Positions 6,994-16,379 of a stretch of DNA of 64,000 nucleotides are shown one piece after another (positions within the stretch are counted from its first letter, which is position 1; the number at the start of each line of letters is the position of its first letter). The stretch is taken from NCBI RefSeq assembly GCF_003813775.1, contig NZ_RPDH01000001.1, positions 124,001 to 188,000 of the forward strand, given 5' to 3'. A model generated the notes under the pieces. The model searched no databases, was not told the origin of the DNA, and was given only the letters and a program-made list of their open reading frames with translations. The position numbers and the translations under genes were made by a program. Origin of the DNA: Chitinophaga lutea (GTDB lineage: Bacteria > Bacteroidota > Bacteroidia > Chitinophagales > Chitinophagaceae).

Positions 6994-9678
6994 CTACTTC
7001 GTTCTGACGGAATAGAATTTTTTCACCTTCACATCCCTGGGGCGATAGTGCAGCTCAAAACTCACCTCCGCGGTTTTGTCCGTTTGCAGTTCCACCGTTT
7101 GCGCGCCCTCCGGGCTCATGAACTGTGCGCCGGGCTCCACCTGCAGCCGGTATACGTCGTGCGGGAGAAAAAACACAAAGGCGCCCTGTTCGTTGGACAA
7201 TACCGTGTATACTTTCCCGTTACGCCCCGTGGCCTTCACCGTGATCGGCGGAAGCTGGCCTTTGTCGTCTTCCTGCAACATAAGCCGGCCCTGGATGGTG
7301 CCGATAGCATGCAGCGGGATGGCCATTTGGGTGCGGCCCTTCACCATCACCGTACGGCTTTCGGCATAAGCGCCTTTCGCCTGTAAAACGGACACCGGGT
7401 AATGGCCGGCAGGTAGATTGCGGTATACCACGCGGCCGTCTTTCCCGCTGATCAGCACTTCCTCCCCTACTTTCACCAGTATGTCTGCCGCGGCGCCCTC
7501 CCAGGGTTCATGCTGGTTATTGGCGTTGAAGTCGCGGTAAAAAAACAGCTCCAGCTCCTGTCGCGGATGCTGCGGCGCGTTCCTGAATTTTTTGACGATG
7601 CCGACGTCGAATGCTTTGGTGGTGACATTCGTACCGGCGAAGCGGTACGCCAGCAAACCTCCTTCGAGCGCGAACCCGTAAGGCAGCGATACGCCGATGC
7701 GGGCGTTCACGTTATGTTCCCATTGCCGGTAATAATTGCTGTAGGAGAGGTAGTCGTACACGCTCAGGTGCAGCCGGCCTTTCAGCAGGCGGCCGGTATA
7801 ACCCGGGCCGATCATGTACGTACGGTACGGCTGGCCGGTATAGCGCATCTGCAGCAGCTCCCCGGTATAAAACGGGCCGTGCTGCAAAATGGCGCTCAGG
7901 CCCAGCCCTCTATACTGCAAAAAACTCATGATGCGGAAACCGCTGTAATCCCGATGCCCGTCCGTGTTAGTGGTGCCGGTGGCGCCTTCCGCGTTGAATG
8001 AAAAACTCAGGGTGCCGTTGTACATCAGCTGCACATTCCCCCGCGCCGCCGACAACTCTGCCCTCGCCGTGTTTTCCAGGTATTCACGGTAATAATACGG
8101 GCGAAGGGTGAGGCTCCAGCGTTCGCCCAGCTGCTGCTGCCAGCCGAACTCGGCCGTTTCGGAGAAATAGATATTGGGATAGTGGCGATAGAGCGGGGAG
8201 ATATACACCGGTTCGTATGACAGGCGGCTGTAGCGCCACCAGAAATGCTGGCGGTGATGCGGCGAAAACGACAACCGTTCTTCCAGGTTCATGGCCCCTT
8301 TCTGTAACCCGGCATAACCGCCGGAACTGATGTAATTGGCAGAACTCAGCTGCCACTTTCCGAAGCGGCCGCTGTAATCCAGTCCACCGGCGCCTCCCCA
8401 GACATAGAGGCTATCCGTTTTGTACGGCGAGGTGGTGCTGTAACTCGCATACCCTTTCAGCGCCAGGGAGTGGTTTTTGGCCAGCTGCCAGCGGAAACCG
8501 CCGCCACCGAGGGAATGGTTGACGCGTGCGCCGCCGTCCCACTGCTGCAAAGCCTGCATATGCAGCTGCATTTTTTCCTGCCGCCGGCCTTCGTACCGGA
8601 GATAAACGGCGTTGCTGTAGCGGAAATCGCCTTCCGTCATATCACCGGCCAGGTTGTAGTTGCCGTTGACGGCGCCCCCTTCGATGCGGGTTTGCGGGGT
8701 CTCTACCGCCAGCTGTGCGCCGCGGCCGGCGAGCACGAATTCATCGGTTTTAAAGATGTTGCCGGCTGTCCATTCCAATACGCCGGTGCGCAATTTGGCA
8801 AAAGTGTTCATTACCACCAGCTGATCCTGCATCGCTTCGCGGTACCACAGCGCATCGGCCTGGTAACTGAAATTTTTCTCCGCCCCGTTGGCCAGCAGTT
8901 CATAATACGCGGCCTGCGTGCCCATCAGGCGGCTGTAAAGGCCCAGCAGATGACCTTTGCCCATTTCGGCGGCCGCGGCGTTGTAACGGCTGCCGCTGCG
9001 GGCCTGGTAAAAAGGGATTTGCTGCAGGCTGAAAATGTCCCCGTTGGCATAAGTGCCTTTCAGCAACACCGGCCCGGATACCGCCGGCAGCCGCATATGC
9101 AGCTGCAGCGTGGTATCTGCGAAACCGGCTAGCGTGATCGTTTGTTGACCGAGCACCTGCTGCAACGCGGGGTCTTCCGCCGTTAGCTGCACGGTAGCTG
9201 CCTGGTTGCCGGGATTGCTGCAGTGCAGGCGAAGCACAACACTGTCCTGCCGCTGCAACAGGTACACCTCCGGCTGCAGCACGCTCAGTTGCACCATGCG
9301 CACGGGCTTGAGCCGCAGTGCCGTGGCCGCCGCCACTTCGCCGTTGACGGTCACGGCTTTCAGTGTATGCACATACTGCGAATCCGCCGGTGCTTTGCGC
9401 GGAATATACAATCGCACGGACACCAGCAGGCTGTCGCCCGCAGCTATAACAGTATCGGATATACGATTAATGGGCGGAAATGGCCCGGAAAACAACAGTT
9501 GTGTCGGTACGTTCTGGTAACTATGGTTGTTGATATGAAACAGCAGTTGCACGACTGTGCCGCCCTCCACTTCTGCAAGGGGAGCGGCGCTACGGATTTT
9601 CAGCTGCGCGGGCAAAGGCGTGGCCAGCCAAAGCATCAGTACTATTAGCGATAGGTGTTTAATAAAGGGACAAACCAA
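6994..9678 (-). CDS. Usher-like outer-membrane protein with C-terminal SdrD-like and regulatory-like domains
   Basis: 894 residues from a TTG (9678); the only nearby ATG (codon 15) would leave a signal peptide too short. A signal peptide ends at PLPAQ (about 25). Residues about 26-230 look like two beta-sandwich domains. About 240-700 is a long run of alternating aromatic/polar strands typical of an outer-membrane barrel (e.g. WSLTLRPYYYREYLE). Two small domains follow: one opening FFYRDFNANNQHEPWEG, a calcium-type FxDxNxNxxxxxxE motif (SdrD/SpaA-like), then a carboxypeptidase-regulatory-like sandwich. The barrel plus flanking sandwiches and the divergent chaperone/pilin operon suggest an usher; this is inference from architecture and context, not from a recognised usher signature. 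Confidence 0.6.
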   Translation of the reverse strand: MVCPFIKHLSLIVLMLWLATPLPAQLKIRSAAPLAEVEGGTVVQLLFHINNHSYQNVPTQLLFSGPFPPINRISDTVIAAGDSLLVSVRLYIPRKAPADSQYVHTLKAVTVNGEVAAATALRLKPVRMVQLSVLQPEVYLLQRQDSVVLRLHCSNPGNQAATVQLTAEDPALQQVLGQQTITLAGFADTTLQLHMRLPAVSGPVLLKGTYANGDIFSLQQIPFYQARSGSRYNAAAAEMGKGHLLGLYSRLMGTQAAYYELLANGAEKNFSYQADALWYREAMQDQLVVMNTFAKLRTGVLEWTAGNIFKTDEFVLAGRGAQLAVETPQTRIEGGAVNGNYNLAGDMTEGDFRYSNAVYLRYEGRRQEKMQLHMQALQQWDGGARVNHSLGGGGFRWQLAKNHSLALKGYASYSTTSPYKTDSLYVWGGAGGLDYSGRFGKWQLSSANYISSGGYAGLQKGAMNLEERLSFSPHHRQHFWWRYSRLSYEPVYISPLYRHYPNIYFSETAEFGWQQQLGERWSLTLRPYYYREYLENTARAELSAARGNVQLMYNGTLSFSFNAEGATGTTNTDGHRDYSGFRIMSFLQYRGLGLSAILQHGPFYTGELLQMRYTGQPYRTYMIGPGYTGRLLKGRLHLSVYDYLSYSNYYRQWEHNVNARIGVSLPYGFALEGGLLAYRFAGTNVTTKAFDVGIVKKFRNAPQHPRQELELFFYRDFNANNQHEPWEGAAADILVKVGEEVLISGKDGRVVYRNLPAGHYPVSVLQAKGAYAESRTVMVKGRTQMAIPLHAIGTIQGRLMLQEDDKGQLPPITVKATGRNGKVYTVLSNEQGAFVFFLPHDVYRLQVEPGAQFMSPEGAQTVELQTDKTAEVSFELHYRPRDVKVKKFYSVRTK

Positions 9679-9816
9679 CAGCGTTGTGTTTGTAATAAAA
9701 AAATCTGCTCAGACGATTCAAAGAGGTTCATTATAAATTTAAGAAAAATAATGGCTGATAAATTAGTTTGGCGCTGTTATTTTGGTTAAATTCATGTTGC
9801 ACCAAATACCTATCCG

Positions 9817-10332
9817 ATGCGAAAACTTATCGTCGCATGTTTATTGTGCTGGGCATCTACGGCATCCAAAGCACAATCCACCGCCCCAGTAACCTTGACT
9901 GTTGATCTTGCCAACATCAGCGCCATCGTCATAGCACCGGCGTTTATCAATCCCACGATTTCCTATACCACACAGGCTCATTATGCCAATGGTGTAACGC
10001 TGAACCAGCCCGATGCCATGCAGGTGTTCAGCAACCGCCCTTATGTTGTATCCGTGGTGGCCACCACCGATCTGCAGGGGCCCAATTCCGTGACCATACC
10101 GGTTAACAGCGTCACCGTGACGCCCACCACCGCCACAACGGTAACAGGCCTGACATTGTCTGCGGCAGCCATCCCTACCGGCACCCCCGCAGCGCTGCTC
10201 ACGTCCACTACCGGTACGGTCGGGCAGACGGTGAGCCTGGCGTACAGTACGGTGGGCGCGCCCACGGCTAATTTCCTGAAGCCGGCCGGACAGTATGTGG
10301 CCACGGTTACTTATTCCATCACCAACCCCTGA
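9817..10332 (+). CDS. Secreted pilin-like beta-sandwich protein
   Basis: 171 residues: signal peptide (ends SKAQ, about 20) and a single Thr/Val/Ala-rich domain without cysteines. Key blocks are ISYTTQAHYANGV, QVFSNRPYVVSVVATTDL and the C-terminal FLKPAGQYVATVTYSITNP; the protein stops right after the last predicted strand. The same blocks recur in the second half of the product at 11113, so the two share a domain. The alternating hydrophobic final strand resembles those of donor-strand-type pilins. First gene of the operon with the PapD-like chaperone (5 nt gap). Family: similar to the DUF4402-type secreted proteins of Bacteroidota, uncertain. Confidence 0.7.
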   Translation: MRKLIVACLLCWASTASKAQSTAPVTLTVDLANISAIVIAPAFINPTISYTTQAHYANGVTLNQPDAMQVFSNRPYVVSVVATTDLQGPNSVTIPVNSVTVTPTTATTVTGLTLSAAAIPTGTPAALLTSTTGTVGQTVSLAYSTVGAPTANFLKPAGQYVATVTYSITNP

Positions 10333-10337
10333 ATGTA

Positions 10338-11120
10338 TTGCGTACCATTTCGGTCATTGTTTTCATCGGGATGATGCTGGCGCGTTTACCGGCCCAGGCA
10401 CAATCCGGCCTCGCCGCCACGCCCATGAAACTGTTTTTCGACGCCCCGCCCGGCAGCCCGCAAACACTGTCCGTTGCCCTGTCGAACCCATCGCCGCGGG
10501 TGATGGAAGCAGGTATCAGTCTGGCCGACTGGCGCCGCGACAGCAGCGGGCACATCGTGTATTATCCGCCCGGTTCACAGTCCAACAGCTGCGCCGCGTG
10601 GCTGAAAGTATTGCCCGGCGAACGGTTCAGCCTGCGGCCCGGTGAAACGAAACAGTTCTCCGTGATTTTGCAGGCGCCTGCGCGGGCCGACAGCCTCAAA
10701 AACAGCATGCTGTTTTTTACCCAGCTGAATACGGATTCCGCGAAGGACGAGCGCGGCATGCACATCCTCGTGGCGGTACGCGTAGGTGTACAGGTGATAT
10801 ACACGCCGCCGGGCCAGCACAAAAAGGACATCGACATCCTGGCGTTCAGCGACAGCCGCGATTCACTACGGGTAACATTGCAAAACACAGGGCAGCTGGA
10901 AGCAAACGGCAAAGCCGCCTGCGAACTGCTGCACCTGGCCAGCGGCAAAAAAAACAAACTGAAGGAAACGGATTTCTACACCCTCCCGGGCGCGCGGCGG
11001 GTGCTGCAATGGGCATTGCCGCCCGGGCTTGAAAAAGGGAAATACACCGCCACCGTGATGGTCGATATCGGGCCGGAGCAGGAATTAAAAATCGGTGAAC
11101 TGGAATTCAGTCATGATTAA
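10338..11120 (+). CDS. PapD-like periplasmic fimbrial chaperone
   Basis: 260 residues from a TTG five bases after the previous stop; the ATG 11 codons later would cut the signal peptide (cleavage near ARLPAQAQ). Domain 1 shows the chaperone pattern: ATPMKLFFDAPPGSPQTLSVALSNPSP, WLKVLPGERFSLRPGETKQFSVIL, and SMLFFTQLN in the place of the family's SLFWLNV-type strand, followed by ILVAVRVGVQVIYTPPG (equivalent to the LAIRxRIKLFYRP strand before domain 2). Domain 2 covers about 165-260. Such chaperones hold pilin subunits in the periplasm and hand them to an outer-membrane usher. Pilin-like genes flank it on both sides. Confidence 0.78.
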   Translation: MRTISVIVFIGMMLARLPAQAQSGLAATPMKLFFDAPPGSPQTLSVALSNPSPRVMEAGISLADWRRDSSGHIVYYPPGSQSNSCAAWLKVLPGERFSLRPGETKQFSVILQAPARADSLKNSMLFFTQLNTDSAKDERGMHILVAVRVGVQVIYTPPGQHKKDIDILAFSDSRDSLRVTLQNTGQLEANGKAACELLHLASGKKNKLKETDFYTLPGARRVLQWALPPGLEKGKYTATVMVDIGPEQELKIGELEFSHD

Positions 11121-12057
11121 GCGGCTGACATACGGTGCGATAATGATGTGCATGATATGGCCGGCGGCGGCAAGGGCGCAGCTCTCCGTTACCTCTCCTG
11201 TCAGCCTTAATATCAATACGCCCACCCTGTTCCAGAACGGCACGCAACTGGCGATAACCAATCATGTTGTGTATACCACCCCACTGCTAGCCGCTTTATG
11301 GACGCTGCGCGTACGTTCTCAAAGCACTACGCTGACAGGGCCGGGCGGCGCTACGATTCCCATTGCGCAAACGAAAGTCCAGGTTACCAGTCTCACCTCC
11401 AACGGCACTCCCCAATCGGGAACTTACCCGGAAATTACGCTGAGCACGGCCGACCAGGATTTACAGGCCTCCGGGCTCAACCTGGCGCTGGTAGCCACAC
11501 TCCGGTATTCCATCCGGTATACGTTGCTGGGCGGCGTGGATCTCCTGAAACCCGCCGGCACCTATGCCGCCACACTCACCTACACGCTCGCCAACCTCAT
11601 CGGGCTGGGCACCGTTACAAATACCACTTCCCTACAGGTGAACATCACCAACCAGGCGGCCATCGTAGTGAACAATCCGACTGCCACCCTTTCGTTTACC
11701 CAGGCATCCCATTACCAGCTGGGGCGACAGCTGGTGCATACCAACGCGTTGCAGGCGTTCAGCAATATTCCTTACAGCATCAGTGTCAGAGCGGCTACGG
11801 ATTTAATGAACGGCGCCAATAGCATTGCCGCCGGCAATGTACAGGTAACACCGGCGCTCGCAGCGCCTGCAAGCGGCGTATCTGTGTCGGGAGTCAGTTT
11901 ATCCACTGCCAATCAAACCATCATCACCTCCACCGTGCCCACCTTGCAGCAGCTCTTCAACCTCACCTATTCCACCACAGCAGGCAATACGGCATTTCTC
12001 AACAAACCGGCAGGGGCTTATTCGACCACGCTCACGTACACGATCACCGCGCCTTAA
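11113..12057 (+). CDS. Two-domain pilin-like secreted protein
   Basis: 314 residues from ATG 11113, which overlaps the chaperone stop by 8 nt; a GTG at 11095 in frame is less likely because ATG 11113 gives a proper signal peptide ending at AARAQ. Two tandem domains follow: about 24-165 (ends LLKPAGTYAATLTYTLANL) and about 175-314 (HYQLGRQL, QAFSNIPYSISVRAATDL, FLNKPAGAYSTTLTYTITAP). The second is clearly homologous to the 9817 product; the first is more diverged. A two-domain subunit in last place is what a tip adhesin would look like, but that is inference. Its TAA overlaps the stop of the convergent gene. Confidence 0.7.
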   Translation: MIKRLTYGAIMMCMIWPAAARAQLSVTSPVSLNINTPTLFQNGTQLAITNHVVYTTPLLAALWTLRVRSQSTTLTGPGGATIPIAQTKVQVTSLTSNGTPQSGTYPEITLSTADQDLQASGLNLALVATLRYSIRYTLLGGVDLLKPAGTYAATLTYTLANLIGLGTVTNTTSLQVNITNQAAIVVNNPTATLSFTQASHYQLGRQLVHTNALQAFSNIPYSISVRAATDLMNGANSIAAGNVQVTPALAAPASGVSVSGVSLSTANQTIITSTVPTLQQLFNLTYSTTAGNTAFLNKPAGAYSTTLTYTITAP

Positions 12058-12905
12058 CGGTTAATGTCGGTCAGCGTTACTTTCCTTTTTTCGTTGATGA
12101 TGATGTGGGTGGTATGGGTGAATACTTTATCCCCGTTCCCGTATTCGAGGAACATTTCCAGCGGCATGACCACCGGCGGGTACGAGCCGGCGATACGCAT
12201 GCGCTCGATCTGGTTTTTGAAATGTCCCGGCATGAGGCTGTAACCGGGAAAAACGGAGTGAGGGTCCATGGGGATCCATACATAGGCGGTTACTTTCGCG
12301 TGATTGGTGTTCACCACGCGCGGGTCGTGGCGCAGGTTGTGGGCTACATATTCTTCGCAGGCCACACCGGCGATCACTTTTTTCGATCCGGTCCTGGTGA
12401 GCTGGCTGAGGTAGCCGATTTCACCGGGATAAACGGGCTCCATGTCTTTCAGGTCGAGGCGGGATTTATCACCGCTGGCGAAGCCGCCGATGCCGGTGAG
12501 CATCAGTTGGGATTCGCGCTGGAAGTCGCCGTAAAAATGGTACCGCGCCGCGGTGCTGCGGCTGGTGAGTTGTATGCAGAAAGCCGCGGCGGTGCTGCTG
12601 TAATACACCACGATGTCCTCTCCCCCGTCGATCACACGCTGGCTTCCCTGGAAGGCTTCGCTTTCCTGGTATACCGCCACGTCGTATTCGTAAGAAGAGT
12701 CGATCTGTACTTTTTCGTCGCCGCCGATCAGGAGCGTGGGATCGGGCTGTTTGTTTTTCTCCCGGAGCTGGGGGAACGATTCGTCCACGGTCTCTTCCGA
12801 GTCTGCCTGCTGCTTTTGTTTGCCGGTGATTTTCTTCAGCAGCTGCGCCTGCGACGCTTGCATGCAAAGCAGCAACAACGCCGTCAGCAATATAGGTTTT
12901 TTCAT
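12054..12905 (-). CDS. Secreted DUF4412-like protein
   Basis: 283 residues with a signal peptide ending at QASQAQ (about 20), then a low-complexity charged stretch (KKITGKQKQQADSEETVDES) and a beta-rich domain. The segment TGSKKVIAGVACEEYVAH (about 178) followed by a strand with VTAYVWIPMD and PPVVMPLEMFLEY resembles the DUF4412 proteins of Bacteroidota (LolA-like half barrel). Function unknown. It converges on the pilin-like operon with overlapping stop codons (12054-12057). It may or may not belong to the fibre locus; nothing in the sequence decides this. Confidence 0.65.
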   Translation of the reverse strand: MKKPILLTALLLLCMQASQAQLLKKITGKQKQQADSEETVDESFPQLREKNKQPDPTLLIGGDEKVQIDSSYEYDVAVYQESEAFQGSQRVIDGGEDIVVYYSSTAAAFCIQLTSRSTAARYHFYGDFQRESQLMLTGIGGFASGDKSRLDLKDMEPVYPGEIGYLSQLTRTGSKKVIAGVACEEYVAHNLRHDPRVVNTNHAKVTAYVWIPMDPHSVFPGYSLMPGHFKNQIERMRIAGSYPPVVMPLEMFLEYGNGDKVFTHTTHIIINEKRKVTLTDINR

Positions 12906-12982
12906 AGGGAGGCTGTTCTGCCCCGAAAGGTAAACATATTATTTTAAAGCACCATGCTTCGGTTTGTGTACTGCAGGGATAT

Positions 12983-13250
12983 TCCTGCTCAGGCTGACGC
13001 GTCACATCCAGGTAAGCTGCACCCACCGGCGCGCCTTGTCATCCTTCTCAACTCCTCATTCGGTCTGCCTGTTACTGCGATATCTGCTTTGGCCGGCGCG
13101 TCGCATGCAGGTGAACAGCACTAACCGCCGCGCCTGCCACCCTTCTCAACTCCTCATTCGGCCTGCATATTGCTGCGATATCTGCTCAGGCGGCGCATCG
13201 CATGGAGGTGAACAGCACTAACCACCGCGCCTGCCATCTCCTCAACTCAC
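12983..13250. repeat. Three imperfect ~98-bp tandem repeats ending in the 3' end of the LuxE-like gene
   Basis: The block CCTTCTCAACTCCTCATTCGG occurs at 13043 and again at 13141 (period 98), and CAGGTGAACAGCACTAACC-type blocks start near 13005, 13104 and 13201. The last unit runs into the stop and final codons of the minus-strand gene at 13242 (TCAACTCACCATCAGGCTGCAT), so the array looks like copies of that gene's 3' end. The remainder of the 12906-13241 gap shows no convincing gene. Confidence 0.7.
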
Positions 13251-14219
13251 CATCAGGCTGCATCCCCGCAGCGCGGAGTTATCCAGCCGTCCCAGTACTT
13301 CAAAGCTCCCGTCGGCGTGAAGGCGGCCGATATCGTCTGTGGCGATGAACGCGCAGGAATGGATGTTCGCCATGTCGACCACGTTGATCACACCGGCGGC
13401 GGAGGCGGCTGACAGGGCGAAGGGGTCATTCTCGTCACGCACCAGCACCTGCATCCAGGGCGGGCACCGGAAAATCCCTTTCCCTTTGGAATAAGCCTGG
13501 CTGAGCAGCTCCGTCATGCCGTATTCCGCATGGATGGCCGGTACGCCCAGTTGCTGCTGCAGGAAGGCATGCAGTTCTTCCCGCGTCCATTCCTCGCGGC
13601 GGCCCTTCATGCCGCCCGTTTCCATAACGATGGTATGCTCCAGGCTGAGTTGGTATTGTTCCGCGAAATCCAGCAAGGCAAAGGTGACGCCGATCAGCAG
13701 CACGGGCTGGCGGCGCGCCTCCAGTTCCTGCAGCGTACGGGCCAGCTTTTCGTGCTCGTAGAGGTAAAACCCGCTTTCCGGGCGGCCGCTGCGCACGATC
13801 ATCTCCTGTACCATGTACACCAGCGAGGAGTGCTGCCGCTCCAGGTACGAAGGCAGCAGGCCCAGCACCACGAAGTTTTCCACCGGCCCGTAAAAACGCC
13901 GGAAGGCTTCCATGAAACTGCGTATATAGATGCCCGTGTCTTTCACCAGGTGCCGGCTGTTGAGCGTTTGGGTGGTGCCGCTGCTTTCGAATACCACGGC
14001 CGGTTCAAAATCGCCCGCGGTGACCCGGTGGGTCTTGAAAAACTGGATGGGCAGAAAAGGTATCTGTAAAACGGACTGCACGGCGGCCGGCTGCACCCGC
14101 AGGGCATCCACATACGCCCGGTACAGGGCGTTGGCCCGGTACTGGTAACGGAAAAGCTCCAGCACCAGGGCTTCTTCTCCCCCGCCCGCAAAAATCCGGT
14201 CTGCTAATGATTCGTTCAT
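13242..14219 (-). CDS. LuxE-like acyl-protein synthetase family protein
   Basis: 325 residues from ATG 14219; a TTG three codons earlier is a weaker alternative. The adenylate-forming signature is visible as VFESSGTT (about 77-84), followed by HTIVMETGGMKGRREEWT, AIHAEYGMTELLSQAYS and a C-terminal DDIGRLHADGSFEVLGRLDNSALRG. These match the LuxE/PF04443 acyl-protein synthetase family, which activates an acyl group as adenylate and transfers it to a protein or carrier. No luciferase or fatty-acid reductase genes are nearby, so the acceptor is unknown. The 3' end has been duplicated downstream as tandem repeats. Confidence 0.85.
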   Translation of the reverse strand: MNESLADRIFAGGGEEALVLELFRYQYRANALYRAYVDALRVQPAAVQSVLQIPFLPIQFFKTHRVTAGDFEPAVVFESSGTTQTLNSRHLVKDTGIYIRSFMEAFRRFYGPVENFVVLGLLPSYLERQHSSLVYMVQEMIVRSGRPESGFYLYEHEKLARTLQELEARRQPVLLIGVTFALLDFAEQYQLSLEHTIVMETGGMKGRREEWTREELHAFLQQQLGVPAIHAEYGMTELLSQAYSKGKGIFRCPPWMQVLVRDENDPFALSAASAAGVINVVDMANIHSCAFIATDDIGRLHADGSFEVLGRLDNSALRGCSLMVS

Positions 14220-14282
14220 CGGGTGCAAATTTACAACCTGTATGTAACAATCCGGGGCAGGGCGGCGTTAATAATAAGGACG

Positions 14283-14314
14283 TTTTGCCTTTTGCTTAAA
14301 TTAATGTAGGTTTG
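14283..14314 (+). promoter_or_regulatory. Bacteroidota promoter abutting the lipoprotein start codon
   Basis: A -33 box TTTTG (14283-14287) and a perfect -7 box TAGGTTTG (14307-14314) are separated by 19 nt, the expected spacing. The ATG begins at 14319, only 4 nt beyond the -7 box, so transcription would start at or next to the start codon. Confidence 0.65.
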
Positions 14315-14318
14315 TTAT

Positions 14319-14780
14319 ATGAAGAAAATATTTGTTTTATCCACTATATTGATAGCTTTCCTCGGTTGTAAAAAAGACAATACGCTGGAAGGGAATAAAC
14401 CAAAACTGACCTTCAAATCCGTATCCACGGAAGACGTGCCTGCAGACATGAAACTCCTCAGCTTCACCTTCCGGTTGCAGGACAATAACGGCGACACCGA
14501 AGCCGCCATGTACGTGAACGATATCCGTTTTGACGATGAAACAAAATTCGACGAAATCTTCATGCCCTCCCTCGAAAGCCATAAAGGCATCAAACTCGAT
14601 GCAGAAGTGACGCTGTATGTGAGCGACCTTGGCGACGACGTACGCCTGCGCCTGCGCGAAGGCCGCGACCCGGACATCGTGCCCAACCCCGACACCCTGC
14701 AGTACCGCGTATTCGTGCTCGATAACGCCGGCAACAGCAGCGATACCATTACCCTTCCCAAAGTAGCGGTTCACCGCTGA
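14319..14780 (+). CDS. Small lipoprotein, unknown function
   Basis: 153 residues. The lipobox IAFLGC places the lipidated cysteine at position 17, followed by KKDN, a charged stretch seen in surface-exported Bacteroidota lipoproteins. The mature part is one acidic beta-rich domain ([18 protein letters not shown], then [11 protein letters not shown], ending [19 protein letters not shown]) reminiscent of an Ig-like or cadherin-like fold; I do not recognise the family. No internal repeats. It stands between the divergent LuxE-like gene and the carboxylase gene. Confidence 0.75.
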   Translation: MKKIFVLSTILIAFLGCKKDNTLEGNKPKLTFKSVSTEDVPADMKLLSFTFRLQDNNGDTEAAMYVNDIRFDDETKFDEIFMPSLESHKGIKLDAEVTLYVSDLGDDVRLRLREGRDPDIVPNPDTLQYRVFVLDNAGNSSDTITLPKVAVHR

Positions 14781-14838
14781 TTCCGCATTTCTTCATGTAT
14801 TGCAACGGATTAGCACCGCTTTCCGTATTTTTACAGGT

Positions 14839-16377
14839 ATGAGCAAGATTCAGGACCTACATTCCAAGATAGCCGCGGCCCAACTCGGTGGCGGACAGGC
14901 ACGCATTGATTCCCAGCACAAGAAAGGCAAGCTCACCGCCCGCGAAAGGCTGCAGCTGCTGCTCGACGAGGGTTCCTTTGAAGAGATCGGCATGTTCGTG
15001 CACAACCGCAACAAGGGCCTGACAACCGAACAGGAACAGTTTCCCGGCGACGGGGTGGTGACCGGTTACGGCACCGTCAACGGCCGGCTGGTATATGTAT
15101 TTTCCCAGGATTTCACCGTGTACGGCGGCAGCCTCTCCGAGCCGCACGCCCGTAAAATATGCCGTATCATGGACCTTGCCATGGAAAACGGCGCTCCCCT
15201 CGTAGGCCTTAACGACAGCGGCGGCGCACGCATCCAGGAAGGTGTGGTGAGCCTCGCCGGTTATGCAGACATCTTTTACCGCAACACCCGCGCCTCCGGC
15301 GTTATTCCCCAGATATCCGCCATCATGGGCCCCTGTGCCGGCGGCGCCGTATATTCCCCCGCCATCACCGACTTCATCCTGATGGTGGAAAACACTTCCT
15401 ACATGTTCGTGACCGGCCCCAACGTGGTGAAAACGGTGACGCATGAAGAAGTGACCTCCGAAGCCCTCGGCGGCGCGCATACCCACGCCACCAAAAGCGG
15501 CGTCACGCATTTTGCCTGCGCCAACGAAGTGGAATGCATCCAGCATATCAAGGAGCTGCTCAGCTACATGCCGCAGAACTGTGAGGACACGGCCCCTGTT
15601 TACGCTTATGAAAGCGCCAACGAAAGCCGCCCCGCACTCAATAACATGATCCCGGAAAATCCCAACCAGCCTTACGATATGAAGGAAGTGATTGCCGAGC
15701 TGACAGACGCCGGCAGTTTCCTGGAGGTGCATAAAGATTTTGCCGACAACATCATCGTGGGGTTTGCCCGCATTGCCGGGCGCAGCATCGGCATCGTGGC
15801 CAACCAGCCCGCCGTGCTGGCCGGTGTGCTCGACATTCACGCCTCCGTGAAAGGCGCCCGCTTCACCCGGTTCTGCGATGCTTTCAACATCCCCCTGCTG
15901 GTACTGGTAGACGTGCCCGGCTTTTTACCCGGCACCGACCAGGAATGGAACGGCATCATCACGAACGGCGCCAAGCTGCTGTTCGCCCTTAGTGAGGCCA
16001 CCGTACCCAAAATCACCGTCACCACCCGCAAAGCCTACGGCGGCGCGTATTGCGTGATGAACTCCAAACACATCGGGGCCGATCTCAACTACGCCTTCCC
16101 GCAGGCGGAAATCGCCGTAATGGGCCCCAAAGGCGCGGTGGAGATCATCTACAAAAAAGAAATAGACACCGCCCCCAACCCGGAAGCGCGCATGAGCGAA
16201 CTGGTGGCCGACTACACCGAACGTTTCGCCAACCCTTACCTCGCGGCGGAAAAAGGCTACATCGACGAAGTGGTGACGCCGGAACAGACCCGAGAAAAAC
16301 TGATCAAAGGCTATAAAATGCTGGAGAACAAAGTGGTGAACATGCCCCGGAAAAAACACGGGAACATTCCTTTATAA
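14839..16377 (+). CDS. Acyl-CoA carboxylase carboxyltransferase (beta) subunit
   Basis: 512 residues from ATG 14839 ([11 protein letters not shown]). A frame extension to 14800 would add 13 residues across a likely promoter (TATTTTTA at 14826) and is rejected. Carboxyltransferase hallmarks are present: [32 protein letters not shown], the first oxyanion [12 protein letters not shown], the second-domain [16 protein letters not shown], and [33 protein letters not shown]. This is the propionyl-/methylmalonyl-type (PccB-like) subunit, using biotin-carboxylate to carboxylate acyl-CoA. The biotin carboxylase and carrier partners are not adjacent. bioB lies 3.5 kb downstream. Confidence 0.92.
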   Translation: MSKIQDLHSKIAAAQLGGGQARIDSQHKKGKLTARERLQLLLDEGSFEEIGMFVHNRNKGLTTEQEQFPGDGVVTGYGTVNGRLVYVFSQDFTVYGGSLSEPHARKICRIMDLAMENGAPLVGLNDSGGARIQEGVVSLAGYADIFYRNTRASGVIPQISAIMGPCAGGAVYSPAITDFILMVENTSYMFVTGPNVVKTVTHEEVTSEALGGAHTHATKSGVTHFACANEVECIQHIKELLSYMPQNCEDTAPVYAYESANESRPALNNMIPENPNQPYDMKEVIAELTDAGSFLEVHKDFADNIIVGFARIAGRSIGIVANQPAVLAGVLDIHASVKGARFTRFCDAFNIPLLVLVDVPGFLPGTDQEWNGIITNGAKLLFALSEATVPKITVTTRKAYGGAYCVMNSKHIGADLNYAFPQAEIAVMGPKGAVEIIYKKEIDTAPNPEARMSELVADYTERFANPYLAAEKGYIDEVVTPEQTREKLIKGYKMLENKVVNMPRKKHGNIPL

Positions 16378-16379
16378 TT

